Below, piece after piece: positions 54,170 through 64,000 of a stretch of 64,000 bases of DNA. The stretch covers positions 1 through 64,000 of the forward strand of contig NW_023365763.1 in the NCBI RefSeq assembly GCF_000003815.2, written 5' to 3'. A model generated the notes under the pieces. The model did no database searches, had not been told where the DNA came from, and worked only from the letters and a program-made list of their open reading frames with translations. The position numbers and the translations under genes are program-made. How positions within the stretch are numbered: the first letter of the stretch is position 1; the number at the start of each line of letters is the position of its first letter. The stretch comes from Branchiostoma floridae. Lineage: Eukaryota > Chordata > Leptocardii > Amphioxiformes > Branchiostomatidae.

Positions 54170-57100
54170 ATGGACAGTCCTGGACGGAAGTACACCATCA
54201 GTGGTGTAAATGTACAGTTCCCCTGCAATGCCTACCCCACACAGATAGCCATGATGCATAAGGTATGTAAACGCTATATAAATTTTACAGCTAAGAACTT
54301 GATATGTATTTAAAATAAGCTAGCACTTTGATTTTTGTCAGAAATGCAGCACTTTAAACTTTACGATTTATATCTTCCTTTTGCATAGGGGCAAGGCCAA
54401 GGCTAGGCTATTGACAGGATGTCCCTGTCAATGATTTTTTTTTTTTTTTGCACTTTACTATGTTATATTCTGTCAATAGGACATTAGCCACAGTGTTTAA
54501 CATAACTATGTGTACGTGTATATCGTCCCCTTTAGAGAGGGAATGTTAAGGATTCAGAGTACTTCCACTGTTGATTTTATTGCACCTTCAGCCACGGGCA
54601 AGGATAGATCAAGATCATGATCAGGAACACATTTGAATGATTTTTAATGTTCACAAAAACATGCTTGCAGATTTTACAAGGGTTGGAAAGGGAACAAAAC
54701 TGCCTCCTGGAGAGTCCAACTGGCAGTGGCAAGAGTCTGGCTCTTCTCTGCTCATGCCTGGCCTGGCAAACAGCTGAGTATGGTAGGTTTAAGTTAAATT
54801 ACTGGTTAACTTTAACATATGAAAAGCTAGATAATGGGAGAAGCAGCACAGAAAAGAATGATTAACGTTTCAGGGCTCGAAATACCACCTGCATATGCAG
54901 ATTAGTGCAGGTAAAATTGGAGCTGTGCAGGTATTTCTGGTGCATTCCTGCACTGGTCCTACTAGTATTGATACAGTACTAGTACTTGTATTTCTGTTGT
55001 TGACAATATTTTTTTACATTTTAGAAAAACTGAGGTTAGAGGAGGAGGAGGATGATACCTGTTGCAAGAAAAGTGAGATACTTTGAGAACTATCTCTTAG
55101 TCTTACACTGTAGTACTGTAGATCTTGAAACTTTTGCACTGGTTTTTATTTTTGCAGTTGTGAATATGCATTTGCAGTGTTGAACTTGTGCTACAGAATT
55201 GTTTCAACCCAAACTTGAAACACTGCAAAAACCTTATTTTTCCTTCTACCCAGAAATTAAACCACCACGAAAGTAAATGAATCTACAGTAGTTAGAGGAA
55301 GCTGTTGGTATTATATGTTATACAGGATGTAAAGCAGTAACTGAGTAGTTAAAAGCCAGTCATGTTAAAAGCTGCACAGGTTCAAGCACCTTTAGTAGCA
55401 AATAGTCATGATCATTACAGGTTCAATAAACTGATCTGTCTTGAGCTATTAACTGTTGGGACTGCATTATAAGCAGCTCAACACCTAGCTGTAGTGTGGA
55501 ATGGTACCAGGTAGTATTGCCCTTAGGAAGGTGACAGACAGTCGGTTGTGATTTTATGTCTTGGCTGTTCTTAAAACATAATAAAAGAACCTTAAGCTTA
55601 TTAACCAGTGATCTGTCTCAATATTTTCAGAAGAAGAAAACTGTGGGTGCTCCTGTCATGCTGGGCTTCAGACTGGGGCAAACATTCCAGGTATCTACCT
55701 TATGGCACATTTTAAACTCTAGCTGCAGTACTTTGCCAGTTGCCATACATACACCCCGACCAATCGAATGGGGACATCCCTCGCGAATGTGCACACTCCT
55801 CTAGAAAAGAGGACACTCCTCGACGTTCAAGGGGACGTTCCTCTTGGAAAGGGGATGTGCCTCCCTTTATTAGGGGACGCTCCTCCGGAAATGGTATGGT
55901 TATCAGGCATAGGGGACGTCCCTCCAACACCCCCGCCGGCCCGTGGAATCGGCCGAAAACCCGACAAATCCCTTTCTAGTTCATCTAAATCACAATATCC
56001 AAAACTTTAACCCCGTCAGTGCTCTCGACAAACGTCACACCTCGCAAGGTACGGATAGCTTTTTATTTAAAATTGAGGCATGTTGGAAATAAAGCTGTCC
56101 GCGCGGCAGAACATCACTTCTCTTCAGTGTTTTAATGGCGGCGTATCGCACGCCCGGCAAGCACAACATCGACTCTTAGCCTAAATATCCGCGTGCTTGT
56201 CGAGTTTTAAGGCCTCCCTCCCTGACACACGTACATGGGAGAAGTTTCTAACACGATGTTAGTCGCCGTTATCTGTTATGGCCTGTAAAAAGGCCGCGGT
56301 GTACTGGAAATGCTAACTACGGCTAACCGTGACAGAGACCCGGCGCCCGTACGTGTGCTGGGGAGGGGGGCCTGTCTCGACAAGCACACGGATACGGCAT
56401 CGGGCCATGTAGCCGCGTTGTACAAAAAATCCCGAATAACTACGTCTTACATCGTGTTAGAAACTTCTCCCATGTGCGTGTGTTAGGGAGGGAGGCCCTA
56501 AAACCCGACAAGCACGCGGATATTTAGGCTAAAACTCGATGTTGTGCTTGCCGGGCGTGCGATACGCCGCCATTAAAACACTGAAGGGAAGTGATGTTCT
56601 GCCGCGCGGACAGCTTTATTTCCAACATGCCTCAATTTTAAATAAAAAGCTATCCGTACCTTGCGAGGTGTGACTTTTGTCGAGAGCACTGGCGGGGTCA
56701 AAGTTTTGGATGTTGTGATTTAGATGAACTAGAAAGGGATTTGTCGGGTTTTCGGCCGATTCCACGGGCCGGCGGGGGTGTTGGAGGGACGTCCCCTATG
56801 CCCGATAACCATACCATTTCCGGAGGAGCGTCCCCTAATAAAGGGAGGCACATCCCCTTTCCAAGAGGAACGTCCCCTTGAACGTCGAGGAGTGTCCTCT
56901 TTTCTAGAGGAGTGTGCACATTCGCGAGGGATGTCCCCATTCGATTGGTCGGGGTGACATAGGAATGTTTCATACTCCAACGTAAAGCCTCGCCTATGGC
57001 CTGTACAATATTCCATGAACTAGTTAAAGCATAGATTTACCTCGTCAGTGGTACAATACATGTTTTTAGTTCTCTCCTTTAGCAGATTAGATACAGTATG

Positions 57101-60100
57101 AATGTTGTTTGTCTAAAGTTTATATGAGATATATTGTATCTTACACCCACTACAGAAGAGCCATCTACATCCAAGTACTTCCCTACTGCTTCTGAGACAC
57201 CAGCCTTGTCAGACCATGATTATACAGGTACAATACAACCCTGTGCATTATTTAGTGTTATAAATACACATGTCCTTGTGGTTCAACTAGTAGAAGCCTC
57301 ACAGTAGACCTCCTGATTCCAATTTGTTGAAAATGGTTATAAGAAGATTAAATATATATCCATTCATATACTTGAATTACAACAGGGAAGTTGTATGTAA
57401 AAAGCAATGATTTGAGCCTTTTGCTGATATACGCTCTTATTTCAGGTGGAGCTGGCCCCAATCCCTCTGTAAGTCCAAATGAAGATGATTTCCAGCCTGC
57501 CAAGAAGAAGTTTCGAACACCTGGCGGGACTCAGCAGGTGGGAAGAATAATCTGTTTCAAGTGTTTTACTAGATTGTAACAGTACACATAAGGGTTGCAT
57601 ACCTCAGGTACAGGTACAGGTACTATCTGTACAAAGGTTTAGGATCTGAACCTGTAACAGAACTACTTGGATCTGAACTTGTACCAGAACTATTTGACAA
57701 AGTACTAGTAACCTATGGTCTGCAATAAAAGCAGAAAGTTAACAGAAAGTTTCTTACATTGGGTATCTTACATTGTATGCAAAGAACCCATCTCAAATCT
57801 TTTCATCTATTTTCCAGAGCTAGATAGATTCATTATTGTGGTAGGAGCAATAAATTTTTTAAGTAAGAAAACTTCTTAATTCAAAAAGTTGCCTACAGCT
57901 ATCCAATAAGGTAAACCAGTCTTACTTAGAAATCTATTATGGAAGCTTTAAATAAGACTAATTATTTATTTTATTATTGTACTGATTTTATTCTGTTGCT
58001 GTATTTGCGTATGCAGTCCAGTCGAGTGAGAGGAGTTGTCTATGAGGATGATGGAGGGACTCCCGGCACCCCTCCGACCCCCGCACAGTGGAAAATGGAA
58101 CTTACCAACAGCAGATCAACCAATCAGATGCTCTGCACCTGTAACTGTGGGAAGAAAGGGGAGGAGAGAAAGGAAGAAACTGAAGAAAGGCCCAGAAAGA
58201 AAAAAAGGTTTTACTTTGTCATGTCAACGCATTTGTCACTAGATAAGTCCATAAATGTCCTCTAGCCTAGGGTTGGACAAGTCCCCTAGTTTTATCTCGG
58301 GCAAATGAAAAGTGCTGATCGGGCCAATAGTAAAAGAATCTCATTACTGAAGTGAAAATACAAAGATAAATATTTTTTCAAATCTAGGGCAAGTGAAATA
58401 TTACTTTGGGCAAGTAAACTTTCTATGTACTTGCCATAGGACAAATGAGTTATAGAATAGAATCATATATATCTATTGATTTTTGATTGTATCTTTCCTG
58501 TAGGGCCCCAAAGATTTTCTTTGGCACCAGGACCCACAAACAGATAGCACAGATCACAAGGGAACTGGGCAAGACTGCTTACAAAGGAGCCAGGTAAAAT
58601 CAGCAATTTCATTTCAAGATTCAGTAGACATGATCATGATGTAATGTAATGGTAAATGCAAGGAGCCACCTTGGTAAATGTCTGACAATGTTTTTGGGTC
58701 CAGCTTATTTGTCAAAGACTACAGACGTACCTTTTTGTAAGCTGACATAAAAATGGATGTTGCTGTTGTTACCTGTATGTATTGTAGATTTGTATCATTC
58801 TTCTTGTACCTCTATGTATTGTTGAGTTGTGCAGTGTTTATTGGAGAGTTAAGAGTTTACACGCAAGTTTAAGTTCTGATGAAATTGGTCATCAGTATGA
58901 TCCCGAAGAGGGCAACAGTAGTCGTTAAAGTGTTGCAAGAAAGTTTAGCATTGTACTGTGATTACTACCAACACACATGAGCTTCTATGATAAGTGTATA
59001 TTTATGATGAGATAGATTTTCTAAAGTTTGCATTGAATGGCAATCCTATCATTTTCAATTCTATTATTTACGTAGAATGACAATCCTGTCCAGTCGAGAG
59101 CACACCTGCATCAATGCCAGTATCCGCGGAAACAAGAACGATGGATGTAGGGAGCTTTTGGACCATGTAAGAATTTTGTTTTACTTTTGTTGGGCTATAC
59201 TGTAAAGGCACTCAGTAAAATTATGTGAAAAAATGCTATCTTTTGCAATGTGCCTACTTGTACCAGTGCACTATGGCTACACTAAACTGCTGTACAGACC
59301 AGATTAACTGTGTCAGTAAGAAAAACTGTCCAAGAAAGCACAAAAAGGGGTCATATTTCACAGTTGGTCCTAATGTAGAGGTTGTTTCCTAGTGCAGGTT
59401 TGAGTGTATATCATCATCTGAGTCCAAAGTATCTCAGTTTATTGAGACACTCCTGTTGTTTTTCCCTTGCAGAAAGCTTGTTCGTTTCACCACAACGTTG
59501 TGAGGATGTCGAACCAGGCACAGATCCAGTACAGGGGGCTGTCTGCCTGGGACATAGAGGAGCTGGTCAAGCTGGGCAAGAAGATAAAGGTAGGTGGCCT
59601 TTTTGTAAGCGTCTTTGTGTTGCCAAATTACTAGTATTATAAAAACAAAGTATAGACATAGTTGTAAAAATGGTATGCCTTTTGTTCTGATAGTTTTGTA
59701 GAAGTCTAAGTTTGTTGACCATGTGCAACTTGATGTATGTGATTCAGTGTTGTTTTGATATTAGGAGATTTTTGACAGATATCAGAACAAAGTATGTGCA
59801 TGTGTCACTTGTGTCTCTTTTGGTCAAACAGGTAGGAAATACCTGTAAATTATATATTCCAATGCTATGATATTGATACACATAGCCGACTGTGGCCTCC
59901 CGACCTTCTCTAAGCCATGGTTGGGAGTCAGTCGTGAGAAAGATCATCTTACATATTTGTGGTTGGGAGTTTGTCAGCAAGGTTGCGTCAGTCTTTAAGA
60001 CTTGTCTATGCCAGCCAACTATAAATTTTAGAGACTAGAAGATCCTTAGAATAGAATGGAATCCTGGCGTCTCCCAACCCAGCAGCTACCTTGGGTGGGC

Positions 60101-62233
60101 AGTGGTCAGGAGCCATGCATGTGTGAGTAATAGTATCCAATATTTGACATGGACTTTATTGACAAATAACCATGTATTTCCCCAGGCCTGTCCCTACTAC
60201 TCTGCACGTGAACTGATGCTAGAAGCAGACATCGTCTTCTGTCCTTACAACTACCTGGTCGATCCTGTTATCAGGGAAAATGTAAGTTACTTGGAAGCAG
60301 TTTTTACTTTGATGACAGTATTCAAGGAAATTCATGATACAGTGTTTTCACCGGGCATTTTCAGGATAGTGGGCTCCAGCAAGTATGCTGTGATTTTGAT
60401 CCCCTTTGCTGTGATTTGGGCCACTATGCTGTGTTTCAACCAGTAAATTAAAGGGAACTTTTATGTTGTTTGTGACAAAGGTAAAAAAAAATACTGGCTT
60501 TATTTCACTAAATTTGTCCCTCAAAATGTTGGAAATAGTGTTGTTTTTTTCTGAGGGTTATTAATTTGAAATTTTCATAGGGAGGATTCCCATGTGACAA
60601 CTTGAGGAAAAAACAAATCATCTTGATAAGCTAGTTGCAACCATCACATAAGATTAGGTAGTAACATCAAGATTATTTCTATCCCTCTACAGATGCAGAT
60701 CTCACTGAAGAACCATGTGATAGTTCTGGACGAGGCTCACAACATCGAGGACTCGGCCAGGGAGGCTGCCAGCTTCTCCATGACAGAGGACCAGTTGGAC
60801 AACTGTATGAGCGAGCTGGAAAACCTGGGTAAGTAGAACCAGGACATCCATAGCCAAAGCTTTTGGGCTGATGTTGATTTGTATTTGACCGTGGTCAATA
60901 TTGACCAACAGAGCTAGAGGCCAATGGCCATTTAAACAGATACAGATAAGTCTTGTAAAAGGTAGGATTGCATTTTTACTGTTGTTCTTATTTGTCATAA
61001 GAGTAATTTTGTATCTGTCTCCTTTCAGTACTACACAACGTGCAAATGGATGACCACAGAGCCCTGCACATAGTGGTAAGACATTTTTTACTCCACATCA
61101 CACAGCCATACATGAGAATTACTTTATTATATCGTTATTGATGACATTTCACATTTTTATACTGCTCACAACATGCTGCATTTTTGCGGGTGACTGTCTC
61201 CAGGACATTACAATGTAGATGGAAATTTTCTTGTTGGGACGGACAAAATTTTTCACAGCCAATTAGGTCGAGGTTCATGTTCGGACCTGGATCTGATTTT
61301 CTGGACCTAAACTGTACCTGTACCTGAATTTTCTGTAACGGTACCCACCCCTAATATGTGAATTAAAAAATTAATTTGTTTCTTGACTCCAGTGTGGAAG
61401 CTTCAAGAAGTGGATCAAGGACAGCTCATCACTGCTGAAGGAGCGTGACTTCGAGCGGCAGACCAAGGTGCAGACAGGGATGGACATGGTGGCAGTGCTG
61501 AACACTATGGGCATCAATCCTGACACTTTTGGGTTACTCAAGGTAAAACAAAAAATTCAGGCACTATTTGGAAGGCCACATCCGCCATATTTTCATAGGG
61601 AAGGACTGGTAAGAGCAGGAAGAGAGTATGTCAATGCACATCAAGGTGAAAGGACTCTGAAGAGAAAGTTCTGCATGCACGTAACGTGCTACAGCGTGTC
61701 TGCATGCTCCCAAATCCATTGAATTCCATAGGATTTTGTGTGGAGGCGGCACTTAACACTTACGGATCTCAAAATTTCCCCACGTTTTTGCATGCAGACA
61801 GCACACCGTTGCACGTACAGCGGGTTGTGACCTAGGCTTTACAAAATATTGAACAAAATACAAACAAACAAACAACAAAATATTGACATATGATCTTCAC
61901 ATTTTTTTAATTTCAGAAAAATCTATAGATACAAGTGCAGCGATGGACCGTGGAAACAAAGCTGAACTGAAGTAGGGCCAGGAGAGAACAATGTCTCCAT
62001 CTGTAGGATTGACTAGTATGTCTGTCCTCTTACAAAATATTGACATATTATCTTTACTTTTTTTTATTTCAGAAAAATCTGAGTGCAGTGACGGACCCTG
62101 AAAACAAGCCTGAACCGAAGCAGGGCCAGGAGCAGATGTGGCTGGGTTCTGCCTCGGCACAGATGCTGAAGGGCATGTTCTTTGTGCTGGGGTTCCTCTT
62201 CAAAGAGAACATGAAGTTTGCTGAGGACTACAG
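54170..62233 (+). CDS. BRIP1: BRIP1/FANCJ 5'-3' DNA helicase, N-terminal 518 residues (continues past the window)
   Basis: Coding exons: 54170-54262, 54671-54782, 55025-55072, 55631-55690, 57156-57227, 57446-57537, 58017-58207, 58504-58593, 59076-59166, 59473-59589, 60186-60281, 60693-60828, 61029-61075, 61393-61542, 62073-62233; all phases agree. The family is an Fe-S superfamily 2 helicase in Fanconi anaemia cross-link repair and G-quadruplex unwinding, partner of BRCA1. Walker [10 protein letters not shown] puts the lysine at residue 52, as in human. The four Fe-S cysteines are all present (264 HTC, 277 DGC, 286 KAC, 324 ACPYY). DEAH is at 367-370. [17 protein letters not shown] is motif Ia. 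A Cys-rich insert ([10 protein letters not shown]) and an acidic stretch separate Walker A from motif Ia. Motifs III-VI and the BRCA1-binding tail would lie beyond the edge. Intron 4 holds a 1.2-kb foldback element, and a dead copy of the last exon precedes it. Confidence 0.95.
55175..55292. repeat. Fragment of a dispersed repeat (ACAGAATTGTTTCAACC family)
   Basis: Shares CAGAATTGTTTCAACC and CACTGCAAAAACCTTATTTT with 46565-46690, and GAATCTACAGTA with 15090-15215. In BRIP1 intron 3. Confidence 0.65.
55752..56956. mobile_element. Foldback transposon, 1205 bases, 5-base duplication ACATA
   Basis: Two inverted arms of roughly 550 bases flank a central unique stretch of about 100-150 bases. Ends CACCCCGACCAATCG and its reverse complement. 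ACATA precedes (55747-55751) and follows (56957-56961). Outer parts of each arm hold subrepeats of GGGGACRTYCCTC type. Open frames on both strands are mirror images of each other and carry no transposase motif. Superfamily not assigned. In BRIP1 intron 4. Confidence 0.92.
61878..62010 (+). pseudogene. Broken duplicate of BRIP1 exon 16
   Basis: Copies the intron end and first about 80 bases of the exon that starts at 62073 (TATTGACATAT..., then AG|AAAAATCT). The copy meets TAG after three codons, has further changes (TGAAGTAGGGCC in place of CGAAGCAGGGCC) and loses similarity after GGCCAGGAG, so it cannot serve as an exon. Numbering here counts the 5' UTR exon as exon 1. Confidence 0.88.
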
Positions 62234-62619
62234 GTATGTATGGTGTTAGAAGATGATGCTATCTATTGTTGTGTTTCCTGTTTCCCTACCTACCCTAGAA
62301 AAACCTCCCAAATCCTAGACTTTTTTTGGGGTGGGCAGTGTAGTCACATAGTTTCCAGTTAGAATTTTTTTCAACCTGCTTCCTATTGAGGTAAAAACAC
62401 TGCCTGTCTTAATAAATATAATGAAGGATAAATGTATCTATTATGCACAAAATTAAAGTTTGACATTGGAACACAGGTCTCCTCATGCATTTCAGTTTAC
62501 TTTGATCAACTGTATTGTAAAATGTCTGACTAGAGTTTTGGCCAGCCTAAAAAGAATTACAAGAAAAAGAAGATAATGACATGTGTTATCGCCAACTTAC
62601 AGTTTTCAATTTGCCGCCT

Positions 62620-64000
62620 TTAGTTTTAGATTAGCATAAGTTATCTCCCGCCAAAGTTACTTCCTGCCACTTGTAGCCACGGGAAGCTCCAGCTAGGGAG
62701 CCCAGGGGCGGCTGGAGCTTAGAACAGTAGGAAGCCCGCGCAGAAGGAAGACAGAGGGCAGAAAAGGCCTGGAGACCAACTCTAGGAAAATTGGGCCTGG
62801 TGGAGATCAACCCCAGGAAACTTAGGCCTAGAGATTATTTCTCCAGGAAATTTAGGCTTGGAAGTGTACTCCAAGAAGAAGAAGAAGAAGAAGAAGAAGA
62901 AGGCATCAGAGGACAGTCAGCCAGTAGCCGGGAGACCAGACTAAGTTTTACGATTAAGAGCTCACCTTGGAATATGAACTGAGGAGAATCACAGGACACA
63001 GGAATTCACTGAGGACACAACAAGGGACCCACTTAAGAAGATTCAGACAAGGGGATAAAACCAGAACTTTCCAGTTTAGTTGGCGGCCTTTGTACAACTA
63101 CTAACACTGCTAGATTAAACCGTCAAAACGTAAGTCTGCGAGTGCGTGTCCTCTCTCTCAAGACTCCTCAGCAAAGACAAGGTGAGTTCAGTCAAAACAT
63201 TCTCTAGACCCCGACCCTGGCTGAAGCGCTGAGAGTCAGCGCGCTTACAGTAAAACTTAGTGGTCCTGGAAGGATTCAAGTAAAAACTGTTGGTCATAGG
63301 AGACCATAGGACTCAAGTAAAACTTATGGTCGACCGGAACCAGTAAAACTGGTTATAGGACTCTAACGAGTGAAAGTACCAAGAGAACTCGCTAAAGTGG
63401 TATGCAGTTCGAAGGATTACAGCAAAGGGCTGTGAATATTAAGGAATTGTCTGTCGAGGCTAGCAAGGCCTGCAAGTGTTATCTACAGGAAACAAAGGCC
63501 TCTTGAGTAGGTTGACATATCCGAATGTGGTTGATGATTGATGACCTAACTCAGAGGAAGTAGCAACCCCTTGCAGCAGGTCACCTTACCGTAAAACAGA
63601 TAATTGTTGCAAGAAGTTACCATTGTCTGTTTATGCGTCTGAAAGGGGAAGAATTTAACCTTTTCAGAATTTAGTCCGACTGTCAAGTGCAAGGACATTG
63701 GGTAATCGTGTATTGTATTACATCGCATGTGAATACCTCTGTACAACGACAAATACCACCAGACAGAACAATTAGCAGTTTTAGGGTATCCTGAGTGACA
63801 GCACAGCTGTGTGATCAGAACAGACCTTTGAAGGCCAAGCAAAACTTGGACAGTAAACAGAATGGAGGAGAAGGACTCCTCTACAGTAGGTGTAGAGGGA
63901 GAAGAGAAAAATGAGGATCTACAAAAAAGAGTGCCTAAGAAGGCAGAGTGGCAAATAGTAGAAGAGAAGAGAAGAAAGAAAGTATTCAGATCCTCTGTGT
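62620..64000 (+). mobile_element. Probable retroelement 5' region and start of its ORF, cut by the window
   Basis: A long, GC-richer, non-intron-like stretch with an (AGA)n run (62874-62903) and repeated AGTAAAACT phrases (63240-63350). From 63862 an ATG opens a charged frame (MEEKDSSTVGVEGEEKNEDL, later EWQIVEEKRRKKVF) that is still open at the edge. It looks like the leader and first ORF of an LTR or LINE element. No terminal repeat can be tested because the other end is outside. It lies in the BRIP1 intron after the last visible exon. Confidence 0.45.

Noticed and set aside
55740-57016. Four open frames in and around the BRIP1 intron 4 element (mirror images on the two strands)
   Set aside because: They are by-products of the foldback element's inverted arms; no domain, and the same peptide appears on both strands.
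57590-57720. hAT-like piece with GGTACAGGTAC repeats (also near 61260-61360)
   Set aside because: Phrase shared between two places, but no ends or flanking duplication could be set.
1-64000. CRISPR arrays, rRNA genes, bacterial operons
   Set aside because: No regularly spaced direct repeats with unique spacers, no rRNA-like stretches, and all genes are spliced or animal-type.

Overview
The window looks like nuclear DNA from an invertebrate chordate, most probably a lancelet (Branchiostoma-like). This is inference from three things: intron-rich orthologues of animal genes, an LRR-Ig receptor together with an ankyrin-CARD protein, and many small non-autonomous DNA transposons inside introns. 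No bacterial operons, CRISPR arrays or rRNA genes are seen. All gene models were built by hand from reading frames and GT/AG splice signals, and no search was run.

Layout. 649-3132 (-): sulfotransferase-like type II membrane protein, whose last exon junction is unresolved. 4698-6536 (+): single-exon ankyrin, coiled-coil, CARD protein. 8583-11999 (-): single-exon nucleotidyltransferase-like plus TPR protein. 12641-14289 (-): three-exon protein I do not recognise. 16269-24018 (-): complete 13-exon SEC14-like lipid-transfer protein with a 20-base micro-exon and a repeated C-terminal tail. 25055-37109 (+): complete 16-exon MTO1 (mitochondrial tRNA wobble-uridine modification), divergent from SEC14L. 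38128-40560 (-): LRR, two Ig domains, transmembrane receptor in one coding exon. 44343-52004 (-): complete nine-exon GPR143 (pigment-organelle GPCR). 54170-62233 (+): first 15 coding exons of BRIP1/FANCJ helicase, which runs off the right edge. 62620-64000: probable start of a retroelement inside a BRIP1 intron.

The genes do not form one pathway. Two, the ankyrin-CARD protein and the LRR-Ig receptor, look like innate-immunity parts. MTO1 and BRIP1 are conserved housekeeping genes. SEC14L/MTO1 and GPR143/BRIP1 are head-to-head pairs.

The mobile layer is rich and can be read directly. Seen with target-site duplications: a TTAA-type MITE just behind the ankyrin-CARD stop, two hAT-type MITEs with 8-base duplications (one nested in an older repeat whose uninterrupted copy is also in the window), a 9-base-duplication MITE pair, a TA-type MITE, and a 1.2-kb foldback element with a 5-base duplication. 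Two truncated LINE 3' ends lie antisense in introns. Two host exons have local duplicates: the GPR143 penultimate exon (intact splice acceptor) and BRIP1 exon 16 (dead copy).
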